From: Cysteiniphilum sp. JM-1
Lineage (GTDB): Bacteria; Pseudomonadota; Gammaproteobacteria; Francisellales; Francisellaceae
DNA length: 64,000 bases
Reading direction: 5' to 3'
Assembly (NCBI RefSeq): GCF_008711525.1
Contig: NZ_VXKS01000014.1
Location: 1-64,000 of the forward strand
Below the pieces are notes generated by a model. The model was given only the letters and a program-made list of their open reading frames with translations. It ran no database searches and was not told the origin of the DNA. Below, piece after piece: positions 1 to 8,521 of the stretch (the first letter of the stretch is position 1; the number at the start of each line of letters is the position of its first letter). Made by a program: the position numbers and the translations under genes.

Positions 1-166
1 AAAGAGTCGCATAAATTACCTAAATTTTTAAAGATCATGTGTACGAGTAAAGCATACCAAAATGGGAGGATTTCGTCACGCATTGTGTTTACTAAAATAC
101 CCTTTTTCTGAACCATGCCCAAATAAGTATATAAGTTCATGAAATATGACCAGTTTTTTCTATCTC

Positions 167-1525
167 CTAATAAAACCTATACTCTCTATTAGCAAACTTA
201 CAAAATTCACCCCTAAACATCAAGCCAATATCGCCTATTTCACCATTTCTCTGCTTGCCAATCACTATATCTGCTAAGCCTTTTAACTCTGGATCATCAG
301 GCTTGTACACTTCCTCCCGATGAACAAACATAATCACATCGGCATCTTGTTCAATACTCCCTGAATCCCTTAAGTCACGCATCATCGGTTTTTTATTGGC
401 ACGATCTTCTAAGCCACGATTCAATTGAGACAAAGCAATCACAGGCACTTTTAACTCTTTGGCTAACGCTTTTAATTGACCTGATATGTTTGATATTTCA
501 AGGTTACGATTGTTTTGATACGCAGGGCTTTGCATTAGCTGTAAGTAATCAATCACGATCAAACCTAAATCTGGATTCTCACGTTTGAATTTGCGTGCCT
601 TGTGTTTTACTTCTGTTGGTGTCAACGCTGCCTTATCAACAATCGATAGTTTCATGTTTTCTACTTTGGTAAATGCCAAGGTCAATTTAGCCCAGTCGTC
701 ATCTTCTAGTTGTGCTGATCTGATCTTTGAAAATGACAACAAGCCTAAAGAGGATGCCATACGCATCATAATGTCCTTAGCTGACATTTCCATCGAAAAC
801 ACTAAAACCGATTTATCCGTTTGTGTTAACACCGCTTCAGCTATATTCATCGCTAAGGTTGTTTTACCCATTGCCGGACGACCTGCGACAATGATTAACT
901 GTTCTTCACGTAAACCACATAGCTTATTATCTAAATCAATAAAGCCTGTTGGTAGACCTGCTAAACCATCACTATCAGAAAGCTCATCAAGGTAATCAAT
1001 AATTTGCGGAATCACTGCCTTAGCTGAAATAAAATCATTATCGCCGCTATCTATATCTTGGCGTACTGTTAAAACGGCTTGTTCAACCTTATCTAAAACA
1101 TCTTCCTCAGATAAGCCTTGCCCCTGTAACATCTCATTTGCTTCAAGCAGTGCTTTGGATAGTTTACGTTTAATCGCTTTATTTCTGACAATCTCAGCAT
1201 AGGCTTTCGCATTCAATGTTGTGGGCGTATCTTTGGCAATTTCAGCCAAATAATGCAGTCCCCCTGCTAACTCGCCTAAGTCTTCACTTTCCAAGGAATC
1301 AAAAAGTGTCACTAAATCGTATGCCCTACCCTCGTTTGCCATTTTTTGAATATGTTGATAGACAATCTTGTGTGCAGGGGTGAAAAAATCTTGTGGTGTT
1401 AAAATATCACTAATACGGTCATAGACATCGTTATCTAAAATCAATGAACCAATCACTGATCTTTCGGCTGATAATGAGCTGTCATTATTAAGTTTATTCG
1501 CATTAACTGGATTGGTGTTCATCAT
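167..1525 (-). CDS. dnaB: Replicative DNA helicase, DnaB family
   Basis: This 452-residue protein unwinds DNA ahead of the replication fork as a hexameric ATPase. The N-terminal DnaB domain covers about residues 15-115. The RecA-like motor domain carries Walker A GRPAMGKT at residues 215-222 and Walker B IVIDY near 323-327, and the length is normal for the family. It is the last gene of a leftward operon that begins with parA. Its start overlaps the stop of the DUF2786 gene as ATGA, which suggests translational coupling. A plasmid-borne helicase implies that the element supplies part of its own replication machinery. No gene is visible in the 166 bases between it and the window edge. Confidence 0.95.
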   Translation of the reverse strand: MMNTNPVNANKLNNDSSLSAERSVIGSLILDNDVYDRISDILTPQDFFTPAHKIVYQHIQKMANEGRAYDLVTLFDSLESEDLGELAGGLHYLAEIAKDTPTTLNAKAYAEIVRNKAIKRKLSKALLEANEMLQGQGLSEEDVLDKVEQAVLTVRQDIDSGDNDFISAKAVIPQIIDYLDELSDSDGLAGLPTGFIDLDNKLCGLREEQLIIVAGRPAMGKTTLAMNIAEAVLTQTDKSVLVFSMEMSAKDIMMRMASSLGLLSFSKIRSAQLEDDDWAKLTLAFTKVENMKLSIVDKAALTPTEVKHKARKFKRENPDLGLIVIDYLQLMQSPAYQNNRNLEISNISGQLKALAKELKVPVIALSQLNRGLEDRANKKPMMRDLRDSGSIEQDADVIMFVHREEVYKPDDPELKGLADIVIGKQRNGEIGDIGLMFRGEFCKFANREYRFY

Positions 1526-2328
1526 AATACCTCCAACCCCTTGATTGATTCTTGCTGATTCATTGCCTGATTAATCGATAACTGTTCGGCTGCTTTTGAA
1601 CCGTCATTCATTGAGTTATTTAAATATCTTGCTTGAGAGGATGCCGTGTAAAATGTCTGACCTAAAACATTGGTATAGTAAGTTCTAGCATCATCAATTC
1701 TTGATGTTATATCAATACAAATCACTTCACTTCCCTTTGATTTGCCTGTTTCATTTTCAGTATTAGCACGACTAAAAAACTGGTTTTGACATTCATACAT
1801 CTTGTTATAGATTCTGCTGATAAAACCCATACGATAGGCTTTTACTCGTGATGCAATTTGCGTTTTAACGTTTCTTTTTTTCAACTGGGCTTTATATTGA
1901 TTTACGCTTTTCTCGATCTCTCGACTTAAAAAAACTATTAAGTATTCCGCATTACCAACATCACGTTGTCTCCCTGTGATTTGAATATAGCCAAACGTAT
2001 CATCATAAGAATCACCATTGCAGTACACAGAAAAGCAGCCTGATACCTTTGCCATCGTATTATGTAACGTTACATACCAATCAGGAATACGATAATAAGG
2101 CGTAGTAATCACTTTATTTGCCATATTTTGCCCATACACTTCATCTTTGGTGATGTTGTGTGCATTCATCAATGACATCGCTTGTTTTAAAGCGATACTT
2201 GCTTCGTTTTCATTATCTGATAACGATAATTCAAGCAATTTTCTGATTTTGTCTTTTTGTTTGTCTAATTTGTCTAATTTGTTAGTTTTGTCAGTTTTCT
2301 CAGTTTGATTTATTTTATCATTTGTCAT
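1522..2328 (-). CDS. DUF2786 domain protein
   Basis: A 268-residue protein. After a Lys/Asp-rich, repetitive N terminus it has the DUF2786 signature at about residues 28-65: KIRKLLEL, then a short Asn/Glu stretch, EA, and LMNAHNI. The remainder matches the general C-terminal part of such phage and plasmid proteins. Their function is not established, although they often sit among replication and recombination genes. It lies 4 bases after the winged-helix gene and overlaps dnaB by 4 bases, so the three are probably co-translated. The family call rests on the signature; any role in helicase loading would be a guess from position only. Confidence 0.75.
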   Translation of the reverse strand: MTNDKINQTEKTDKTNKLDKLDKQKDKIRKLLELSLSDNENEASIALKQAMSLMNAHNITKDEVYGQNMANKVITTPYYRIPDWYVTLHNTMAKVSGCFSVYCNGDSYDDTFGYIQITGRQRDVGNAEYLIVFLSREIEKSVNQYKAQLKKRNVKTQIASRVKAYRMGFISRIYNKMYECQNQFFSRANTENETGKSKGSEVICIDITSRIDDARTYYTNVLGQTFYTASSQARYLNNSMNDGSKAAEQLSINQAMNQQESIKGLEVL

Positions 2329-2332
2329 ACTA

Positions 2333-4051
2333 TTATCCCTTGTAGACGTTGTTTTTAAAGTACGTTTTCAACGCGGCTACATAGTGCTTGTTGTCACCCT
2401 TATTCTTGAAAGCTGAGGGTGGCATCTTGCCTTGAAGTTCGCCATTTTTCTCAATGTCAGTAAGTTCAGTTGCAGTTAAAGATTCACGCCAGAGTTCAAA
2501 TTCAATGTTAAATACACGCTCTTTTTGCTCTTTAAGTTTAAGTAAGCGTTCTTCTTTTGCTTTCAATGACGCTTCAAACGCTAAATCTTCAGGTGATTTG
2601 TAATTAGCTTCCGTCCAGTTGCCACCTTTTTTAAGCACCCCTATCAATCCACGTAGCCGATTATTAGCAGGAGCATAGCTTGCCATTTCATCTAAACGAT
2701 TTTGTAAAGCCCACGCATAATGCTCGATGGACTCTTGAACGCTATCGACAGTTAATTGGTTATCAGCACCTAAGCTTTTATTAAAGTTTTTAATCTGGGT
2801 AACGTGTCGCTTAGTAAAGCCAAATTCAGTTAATGATGAAAAATCTAGGTTAGCCCAATCGTCATTGTCTGATTCAGGGGTGTTGGTTTCGGTTGATTCT
2901 GTCACAGTGACAGTTTTTATTTCAGGTTGAACTTGTGGAGCCTGTTGCAAAAATTGTTTTTGGAGTTCGGCTATTTTATCATTTTGCTGTTTGATTAGTT
3001 CGATTAACTGATCATTCTGGGTATTGGTTGTTTTTTGTTCTTCTGTGTCGCTACTATATTTGTTTATAGTATTAGTAGTATTACTATTATATAGAGACTT
3101 TTTATCTTTCTGGTTAGATGATTGTGTACCTTTATCCAGTAACTCTAGTTCTTTATAAACAGAATCATTTAATGAAAATATCATCCAACCATTTCTTCCA
3201 CGCTTTTCATCTACTTTAAGCAAAACTAATTTTTTCAGTAACCGATGAACTGTTGTTTTAACACTGTTTGAAGTAATGTTTACATTAGATACGATGTCTT
3301 GAAATGCTAGCCTACTGGTGTATTTTTGCTTATTAGTTTTGATATTCTCATATATCCATTCAACAATCTCTTTTTGACCACCGACTAGTTTAAAATATGA
3401 AATTCCTTGCGTCGACATTGTGTCTGCATTGTTTACCTTTTGTGTCGGTATTGTGTCTGCATTGTTTACCTTTTGTGTCGGTATTGTGTCTGCATTGTTT
3501 ACCTTTTGTGTCGGTATTGTGTCTGCATTGTTTACCTTTTGTGTCGGTATTGTGTCTGCATTGTTTACCTTTTGTGTCGGTATTGTGTCTGCATTGTTTA
3601 CCTTTTGTGTCGGTATTGTGTCTGCATTGTTTACCTTTTGTGTCGGTATTGTGTCTGCATTGTTTACCTTTTGTGTCGACATTGTGTCTGCATTGTTTAC
3701 CTTTTGTGTCGGTATTGTGTCTGCATTTTTTACCTTTTGTGTCGACATTGTGTCTGCATTGTTTACCTTTTGTGTCGGTATTGTGTCTGCATTGTTTACC
3801 TTTTGTGTCGACATTGTGTCTGCATTGTTTACCTTTTGTGTCGGTATTGTGTCTGCATTGTTTACCTTTTGTGTCGGTATTGTGTCTGCATTGTTTACCT
3901 TTTGTGTCGGTATTGTATCTGCATTGTTTAAAGGATTAAGATTTCCTGATTGCCATGGCTTTACAACTGATTCTTTTGAAGTTTGATCATCTTTAGCTAA
4001 ATATCCTTTGCTTTTTGCTGTTTTCAATAAATCTTGAAGCTTAAGTGACAT
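2333..4051 (-). CDS. Winged-helix replication/partition-region protein with 16 tandem 11-residue repeats
   Basis: A 572-residue protein that I cannot name. Residues 1-41 form a short basic head. Residues 42-215 are sixteen near-identical copies of an 11-residue unit of the type NNADTIPTQKV, with an MSTQ variant in four copies. A winged-helix-like domain follows at about 220-310 (patterns SRLAFQDIV, NSVKTTVHRLLKKLVLL, GRNGWMIF). A Gln/Glu-rich coiled linker and a charged helical C terminus (RLRGLIGVLKKGGNWTEANYKSPED) complete it. It lies 4 bases downstream of parA. By position it could be a replication initiator, helicase loader or ParB-like partner; the sequence does not decide. The repeat DNA is described separately. 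Confidence 0.6.
   Translation of the reverse strand: MSLKLQDLLKTAKSKGYLAKDDQTSKESVVKPWQSGNLNPLNNADTIPTQKVNNADTIPTQKVNNADTIPTQKVNNADTMSTQKVNNADTIPTQKVNNADTMSTQKVKNADTIPTQKVNNADTMSTQKVNNADTIPTQKVNNADTIPTQKVNNADTIPTQKVNNADTIPTQKVNNADTIPTQKVNNADTIPTQKVNNADTIPTQKVNNADTMSTQGISYFKLVGGQKEIVEWIYENIKTNKQKYTSRLAFQDIVSNVNITSNSVKTTVHRLLKKLVLLKVDEKRGRNGWMIFSLNDSVYKELELLDKGTQSSNQKDKKSLYNSNTTNTINKYSSDTEEQKTTNTQNDQLIELIKQQNDKIAELQKQFLQQAPQVQPEIKTVTVTESTETNTPESDNDDWANLDFSSLTEFGFTKRHVTQIKNFNKSLGADNQLTVDSVQESIEHYAWALQNRLDEMASYAPANNRLRGLIGVLKKGGNWTEANYKSPEDLAFEASLKAKEERLLKLKEQKERVFNIEFELWRESLTATELTDIEKNGELQGKMPPSAFKNKGDNKHYVAALKTYFKNNVYKG
3407..3928. repeat. Array of sixteen 33-bp direct repeats
   Basis: The array is 15 full 33-bp units plus a 27-bp unit, all inside the winged-helix gene and all in frame. 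Copies are almost identical at every codon position. The main variation is a two-base change (GGTAT versus GACAT on the + strand) that switches Ile-Pro to Met-Ser and creates GTCGAC. Lack of silent drift points to recent expansion by slippage or unequal crossing over, or to selection on the DNA itself. The array keeps all three + strand frames open, so the long + strand ORFs here are not genes. Confidence 0.97.
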
Positions 4052-4055
4052 ACCA

Positions 4056-5021
4056 TTAGTCCTCGTTGATCCGTGCTAGTATATTTAACTCAACTAATAA
4101 GTCTCGGACAGTTTCATATACATCCTTTCCTTTTTTAACTTCAGATATTGATAATTTTTCATTAATCATTTCACGAAGCTTGGCACTGTCCTTAATAACA
4201 CTTTCAGATAACGATTGTCCAAAGAGATTTCCCATTTTCAAAAGTATTTCTAGGTTTGTTTTTTGATTTTGAAAAAATCGGTTCATCATAATGGTAATAC
4301 TTGGATCTTTTTTGACCTCATATGATGATCTAATGTCATTAATATCTTCAAGAAACATTTGGACTCCCATTATTGAAAATTCTTCAGGATTAACAGGGAT
4401 GATAATGTTATCGAAGTCAGTTAGAGATAGAGAGAATACTGAATTTAGTGTAGTAAGACTTGGTGGTGTATCAACTATTATTACATCATAATTACTTCTT
4501 AAGTATTTTAAGCATAGCTTGTTGAACCAAGTCAGATAATGCTTTGGTGATTGTAATGCCAACTCTTTTTCAATTAAACTATTTTTAAGAGATGAGGGGA
4601 TTAGGTCTAAGTGAGTTCTTATATTAACGATGCATTCATGAACTTTTTTAGCTCCATGTATAATGTCATAAAAAACAGGCTGATTAGGTGGTATTGTAGT
4701 AAATTGATTGGTTAGATTTGCTTGCACATCTAAGTCAATCATACATGTTTTTATTCCTATTGAGCTTAGAGTGTCTGCTAGCAAAAATGATAATGTTGTT
4801 TTTCCTACACCACCTTTTAAATTACCGATGTATATTATTTTTCCTTCTTCAAAACATAATTTATCATGTATTAAATTTTTTGATTGTTCAGGGGTTAATA
4901 ATATTTGGTTCCCTGCCGTCCTGTGGAGGTCATTTTTATTGTATAAATTATTAAGTCTAGCATTTAAAGTATGTCTTTTTATTCCTGTTATTTCAGAGAG
5001 TTGAGCAAGTTTTAAGTGCAT
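4056..5021 (-). CDS. parA: ParA-family partition ATPase with N-terminal helix-turn-helix
   Basis: A 321-residue ATPase expected to segregate the plasmid by patterning on the nucleoid with a partner protein. The deviant Walker A motif KGGVGKTT is at residues 69-76, followed by MIDLDVQANLT near 94-104 and the Walker B-like VIIVDTPPSL. The first 45 residues look like a MerR/HTH DNA-binding helix pair, as in type Ia ParA proteins that autoregulate their promoter. No recognisable ParB lies in the window; the next gene, the winged-helix repeat protein, is the closest candidate partner. It is the first gene of the leftward operon. A minus-strand TATAAT lies at 5081-5086. Confidence 0.92.
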   Translation of the reverse strand: MHLKLAQLSEITGIKRHTLNARLNNLYNKNDLHRTAGNQILLTPEQSKNLIHDKLCFEEGKIIYIGNLKGGVGKTTLSFLLADTLSSIGIKTCMIDLDVQANLTNQFTTIPPNQPVFYDIIHGAKKVHECIVNIRTHLDLIPSSLKNSLIEKELALQSPKHYLTWFNKLCLKYLRSNYDVIIVDTPPSLTTLNSVFSLSLTDFDNIIIPVNPEEFSIMGVQMFLEDINDIRSSYEVKKDPSITIMMNRFFQNQKTNLEILLKMGNLFGQSLSESVIKDSAKLREMINEKLSISEVKKGKDVYETVRDLLVELNILARINED

Positions 5022-5199
5022 TGTAAAATCCTTTGTCTTAACACATATTTAGAATTTAACATAAATTCGTTGAAAGTCAAATTATAATATTTCAATTTTT
5101 GCGTAATAGTAATTTTCAACAAAATTATTATTGATATTGAGAATTTTTTCTTTAACATTTATATCAGTCACAGTGACGATGAAAGAGGCTAAAAATTAT
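5022..5199. promoter_or_regulatory. Divergent promoter region of parA
   Basis: This AT-rich spacer separates parA from the rightward small gene. It holds a minus-strand TATAAT at 5081-5086, TTGAAA/TTTCAA half-sites at about 5069-5120, and the perfect palindrome GTCACAGTGAC at 5167-5177. The same 11-mer recurs at 2901-2911 inside the winged-helix gene, extended there to CTGTCACAGTGACAG. These are candidate operators for the HTH domain of ParA or for the winged-helix protein. That is inference; only the palindromes are seen. Confidence 0.45.
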
Positions 5200-5430
5200 A
5201 TGTCCAAATCAAGCACCCAAAGAATGAAAGCCAAACGTGAGCGTGACTATCAATTGTTGCTCGATAGTGTAGGCAGCGAACAAAAGTTGTCAGACACTGG
5301 TTTGATTGAAGTAATAGCGCGATGTTACAGACAAGCAAAACAATCAGGTAATACCGCAATGGTCAAAATAGCGGTTAAGGAATTAGTCAGAAGAATTGAT
5401 AGCGTCGATGAAAAGGGCAGAGCACCATAA
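5200..5430 (+). CDS. Small basic protein of unknown function
   Basis: A 76-residue protein, charged and mostly helical, with a Lys/Arg-rich N terminus and an amphipathic middle (LIEVIARCYRQAKQ, MVKIAVKELVRRI). I chose the ATG at 5200 because AAAGAGG lies upstream at 5182-5188. An in-frame ATG at 5179 has no ribosome binding site and would overlap the palindrome at 5167-5177. It is divergent from parA and precedes the serine recombinase. It could be a small DNA-binding or regulatory protein, but no family is recognised. Confidence 0.55.
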   Translation: MSKSSTQRMKAKRERDYQLLLDSVGSEQKLSDTGLIEVIARCYRQAKQSGNTAMVKIAVKELVRRIDSVDEKGRAP

Positions 5431-5582
5431 AAAGTTGTGTATTGAAACCATCGTTTGGCTACCCATTTTTTAAATTTGATGTAACAACGAAGTTATCAGC
5501 TTGCGTATGTGTAAAAGTGTCATATAATAAATCATATATGAATTTTGAATATTTACATGAGTTGACGACCACAACTATGACA

Positions 5583-6191
5583 ATGAAAAAAGCTTATGCC
5601 AGAATTTCAACGACAGCGCAAAATATCGACAGCCAATTAGACGAGCTTAAAAATTATGGGTACGATGAAATATATATCGATGAAGCCAGTGGTAAGGACA
5701 CTTCAAGACCTCAACTAAATGAGTTATTAAAATCACTGAGGAAAGGTGATCAAATTATTATTTATCGACTAGATAGGTTAGGGCGATCTATTCAACACCT
5801 GATAGAGTTAATGACAATTTTTGATAAAAAGGGTGTTGCACTGGTGAGCTTATCGGAAAGTATTAATACCACGACAGCAACAGGCAAATTGGTTTTTAAT
5901 CTTTTTGCTGCGATTGCAGATTTTGAGCGCAATTTAATTATTGAACGAACACAAATAGGACTTAAAGCAGCTAAAGCACGTGGTAGAACTGGAGGGCGTA
6001 AGAAAGGCTTAAGTAATGAAGCCAAGGACAAAGCTGAGATTGCTTATAATCTTTATCAAACTGAATTAGCTAAGGATTCAAAAAATAGCAAGAATAAAAG
6101 GAGTGTTGAAAAACTTGCTGATATTATTGGCGTTAGTCGCAAGACATTTTATAACTATGTGAAATGGTATGCTGATAATAAAATGATTTGA
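5583..6191 (+). CDS. Serine recombinase (resolvase/invertase family)
   Basis: A site-specific recombinase of about 202 residues that makes a covalent 5'-phosphoserine link. The catalytic motif is YARIS at residues 5-9, with Ser9 the nucleophile. Conserved segments follow: KSLRKGDQIIIYRLDRLGRS, the LFAAIADFERNLIIERT helix, and a C-terminal HTH (KLADIIGVSRKTFYNYV). The open frame extends upstream to 5442, but the family start is MKKAYARIS at 5583; an ATG two codons earlier at 5577 is also possible. Next to parA it may resolve plasmid multimers. It is distinct from the transposon resolvase at 33449. Confidence 0.88.
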   Translation: MKKAYARISTTAQNIDSQLDELKNYGYDEIYIDEASGKDTSRPQLNELLKSLRKGDQIIIYRLDRLGRSIQHLIELMTIFDKKGVALVSLSESINTTTATGKLVFNLFAAIADFERNLIIERTQIGLKAAKARGRTGGRKKGLSNEAKDKAEIAYNLYQTELAKDSKNSKNKRSVEKLADIIGVSRKTFYNYVKWYADNKMI

Positions 6192-6367
6192 AAGTAATTT
6201 ACAAAAAGCGGCTAGATGTTACTAGAACGATCAACTAATCAAAAAAATATATAATTCATATCATAACAACTATTTACAAAAAGGCTCTAAAAGCCTATTA
6301 TATGACTTGGCTAAATTGCTAGCCACTTCAATTAAATATTTTAGTTAAAGGAAAAATGGAGAAATAT

Positions 6368-6784
6368 ATGAGTATTAAAATAAGGATTACCACAGGAATA
6401 ATATTTTCAACGATCATATTGCTTACATTAGTGGTTTTATTTAAAGAAGCGAGATTAGTACTACTATTTATGGGAATTGCTTGTACATTATTATTCGTAA
6501 TAATCTCATTCTTTGTACTATTTTTTTTATTCTGTGAACACTATGATAATTTACTTAATTACCTTAGCAGCGATGTTGAAACTTCTAACGTTCCATATAT
6601 TGGGCTTACGATTATCTTACTTTTTTTAATGATGCTAGGTTTTTGTGAAGTAATTGGGATGAACTTTATATACGTTTTTTTATTTTGGATAACCCCATTA
6701 TTGACTATATATTTGCTAACTTGTATTTTGTGCCTAATAAAATTTTTCAAACCTAAATTAAAGCGCGGTATATGCAACTCATGA
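6368..6784 (+). CDS. Small polytopic membrane protein, unknown
   Basis: A protein of about 138 residues made almost entirely of hydrophobic segments, with about four predicted transmembrane helices (near residues 8-25, 30-55, 75-95 and 98-125). The ATG at 6368 is preceded by GGAG at 6358-6361, which favours it over the ATG at 6356. It is the first of three overlapping rightward genes (this one, a second membrane protein and an HTH protein). No family is recognised. Base composition is even more AT-rich than its neighbours. Confidence 0.6.
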   Translation: MSIKIRITTGIIFSTIILLTLVVLFKEARLVLLFMGIACTLLFVIISFFVLFFLFCEHYDNLLNYLSSDVETSNVPYIGLTIILLFLMMLGFCEVIGMNFIYVFLFWITPLLTIYLLTCILCLIKFFKPKLKRGICNS

Positions 6785-7062
6785 CATGGCATAAATTTCA
6801 GAACATATTCATTATAATCTCGGCTACAATTATCAGTCTGATTATATTGGGTTACAGCATAACGTGGTTGTATATAGCTAGTACATATACAGAAAATGAT
6901 CAGTATTATGTAATGTTGCCTGATAAAAGAGTTGTTGTTTGCTATGATATTAAGCATAGTTTTTTCCACTTATTTCCGTCATATATTGATTGTGAAGATG
7001 GCAATCAATATGACACTTCACAAACATTAAGCGTGATGTCGGTACCCCATGAGACCAAGTGA
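6772..7062 (+). CDS. Single-span membrane protein, unknown
   Basis: A 96-residue protein with one N-terminal transmembrane helix (about residues 10-33) followed by a short domain with two cysteines (CYDIKH, IDCED), probably outside the cytoplasm. It overlaps the preceding gene; an alternative ATG at 6781 would give an ATGA overlap. It overlaps the following HTH gene by 14 bases. The tight packing suggests one transcription unit, but no function can be given. Confidence 0.55.
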   Translation: MQLMTWHKFQNIFIIISATIISLIILGYSITWLYIASTYTENDQYYVMLPDKRVVVCYDIKHSFFHLFPSYIDCEDGNQYDTSQTLSVMSVPHETK

Positions 7063-7300
7063 CATTAAAAAAGCTAGGTATATAGCAGGTAGAATATTAA
7101 ATAAAAACAAATTGTCACAAAATCAATTTGCCAATCTTCTTGGTTTAAGCGATGGTAGGCGAATTAGGGAATGGGAAGTAGGAGATAAACAACCCAACGG
7201 TTCTGCTCAGATAATAATTGAATATATTTTAACTAAAGAAAAAAATGACAATTTGCATGAGAATGATTTCCTTGATTACATTGCAAAAAATGTGGAATAA
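7049..7300 (+). CDS. Helix-turn-helix protein (XRE-like)
   Basis: An 83-residue protein with a central helix-turn-helix of the Cro/XRE or YiaG type: LSQNQFANLLGLSDGRRIREWEVGDKQPNG at about residues 22-51. The REWE...G..QP pattern is typical of such regulators. It overlaps the end of the upstream membrane gene, so it may regulate that pair. A toxin-antitoxin function is possible but no partner toxin is recognised. Confidence 0.65.
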   Translation: MRPSDIKKARYIAGRILNKNKLSQNQFANLLGLSDGRRIREWEVGDKQPNGSAQIIIEYILTKEKNDNLHENDFLDYIAKNVE

Positions 7301-7352
7301 CCTCTGCTAATGCTAGAAAATTGTCATTGAGTTAGCAACTTGAGTGATTTTA

Positions 7353-7628
7353 ATGATAAAAATATCAGGACGGCATAAATCAGTGCCAAAAGAGCTAAAA
7401 AGATCACTAACTCAATACATACCAAGCAACGCCAAAGTAGTAATGAGTGATATTTGTTCTTGTAGACATGCTTATGCTGTTGGTACTTTAAAAGTGGTAA
7501 GTGAAGATGGAGCCAGTGCCAAGATTAGAGGTTATTATGGCAGTGGGGTGGTCAATTTCTTTATAAAATTTGGGAGTGAGGAAAATCGAAAATCATCATG
7601 TTTAAAAATTAATAGTAGTTTCATCTAA
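7353..7628 (+). CDS. Hypothetical protein
   Basis: A protein of about 91 residues beginning MIKISGRHK; a GTG three codons upstream at 7344 is also possible. It has a basic N-terminal part and a Gly/Ser-rich beta-strand-like C-terminal part (GYYGSGVVNFFIKFGS). Two close cysteines (DICSCRH) are present. It converges with the minus-strand HTH gene, overlapping it by 4 bases at the stops. No family is recognised. Confidence 0.45.
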   Translation: MIKISGRHKSVPKELKRSLTQYIPSNAKVVMSDICSCRHAYAVGTLKVVSEDGASAKIRGYYGSGVVNFFIKFGSEENRKSSCLKINSSFI

Positions 7629-7930
7629 GCATTACTAAGCCAAGGCTTATATAAAAAATTATGACTATCAATGCGCTTTGATTTTAAGCTGTTTATAATA
7701 ACATCAAGATATGATGGCGCATTATTCTTCTCTTTAATGATAGGGTGGACTAGCTCAATACCATATCGCCTACACCATTTTCTAACCGTACCCTCTTTGA
7801 ATCCCATGTATTTAGCCACTTCAATATAGGTAAGTGACTGATTTTGAAAATCAAGCAGTGCTTCTTTAGCGGATTTTTTAGTTTTGCGTTCAAGAATATC
7901 AATAAAGTTATCTGAATATTGGTTTGCCAT
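7625..7930 (-). CDS. Small HTH protein, probable DNA-binding regulator
   Basis: A protein of about 101 residues. The ATG at 7930 is preceded by an AGGGAT ribosome binding site, so the longer open frame to 7954 is not preferred. The middle is a homeodomain-like helix-turn-helix: SLTYIEVAKYMGFKEGTVRKWCRRYGI. The N-terminal half has a Lys-rich helix (ERKTKKSAKEALLDF). It is isolated on the minus strand between two rightward groups. Its target is not known. Confidence 0.6.
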   Translation of the reverse strand: MANQYSDNFIDILERKTKKSAKEALLDFQNQSLTYIEVAKYMGFKEGTVRKWCRRYGIELVHPIIKEKNNAPSYLDVIINSLKSKRIDSHNFLYKPWLSNA

Positions 7931-8101
7931 GTTATCCCTCTTTTTACAGTACAAGGGAAAAAATAATAGGTTAAGATTAAGGAAGTATTAAGGTTACTTG
8001 CCAAAGTGCTTAAGTATTATTATCACTTTAAAACTTGATTGACACCAACTCCAAACCACACTACCTTAACCATCAACACCACCTAAACCAAAGGCTCAAC
8101 G

Positions 8102-8521
8102 ATGAGTTTTAACCTTGCCCAACGCAAAAACCTAAAAGCAGATATTTCAACGCTCAATCAAATAACCCATTTACTCAACTACAAAAAGAAAACCTTTATT
8201 GAACAATCCAGTGAGGACGACTTCAACAACGCCCTTGATTATGTCAACAAAACCATAGCCAAGATTGAAGATAAAAGGCAAAAGTTACCGATAAGGCATA
8301 GGTATACTGGCGTGTTTTATTTGAAGAAGCCTTATACGATACCGAGTGAATCAGTGAAGATTAAAGGGTCAGCTTTTGTGAGGGAGGATTTGGTGATGTG
8401 GACGATTGAGTCTGATGATGAGTATGTCAAAAATGTTTATTATGTGCGTGAGGTTTATCTTGATAAGGAAATGACGGTTAAGTTGACGAGGGAGGATCGT
8501 GTGGAGGTTTTTGGGTGTTGA
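8102..8521 (+). CDS. Hypothetical protein, first gene of the Rpn operon
   Basis: A 139-residue soluble protein. The N-terminal half is predicted to be helical or coiled (QRKNLKADISTLNQITHLLNYKKK...LDYVNKTIAKIEDKRQKLP). The C-terminal half is rich in beta strands (YTGVFYLKKPYTIP, VKNVYYVREVYLDKEMTVKL). Its end contains GGAGG at 8503-8507, the ribosome binding site of the next gene, and the two genes overlap by 7 bases. This couples it to the membrane protein downstream. No family is recognised. Confidence 0.55.
   Translation: MSFNLAQRKNLKADISTLNQITHLLNYKKKTFIEQSSEDDFNNALDYVNKTIAKIEDKRQKLPIRHRYTGVFYLKKPYTIPSESVKIKGSAFVREDLVMWTIESDDEYVKNVYYVREVYLDKEMTVKLTREDRVEVFGC

Noticed and set aside
3407-3928. 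CRISPR-like direct repeat array
   Set aside because: The repeats are contiguous with no variable spacers and lie in frame inside a coding sequence.
3397-3986. Three long + strand ORFs rich in Cys, Leu and Phe
   Set aside because: They arise only because the 33-bp repeat is free of stops in all frames; the minus-strand gene explains the DNA.
5442-5582. N-terminal extension of the serine recombinase
   Set aside because: The extra residues have no family match and the conserved MKKAYARIS start is at 5583.
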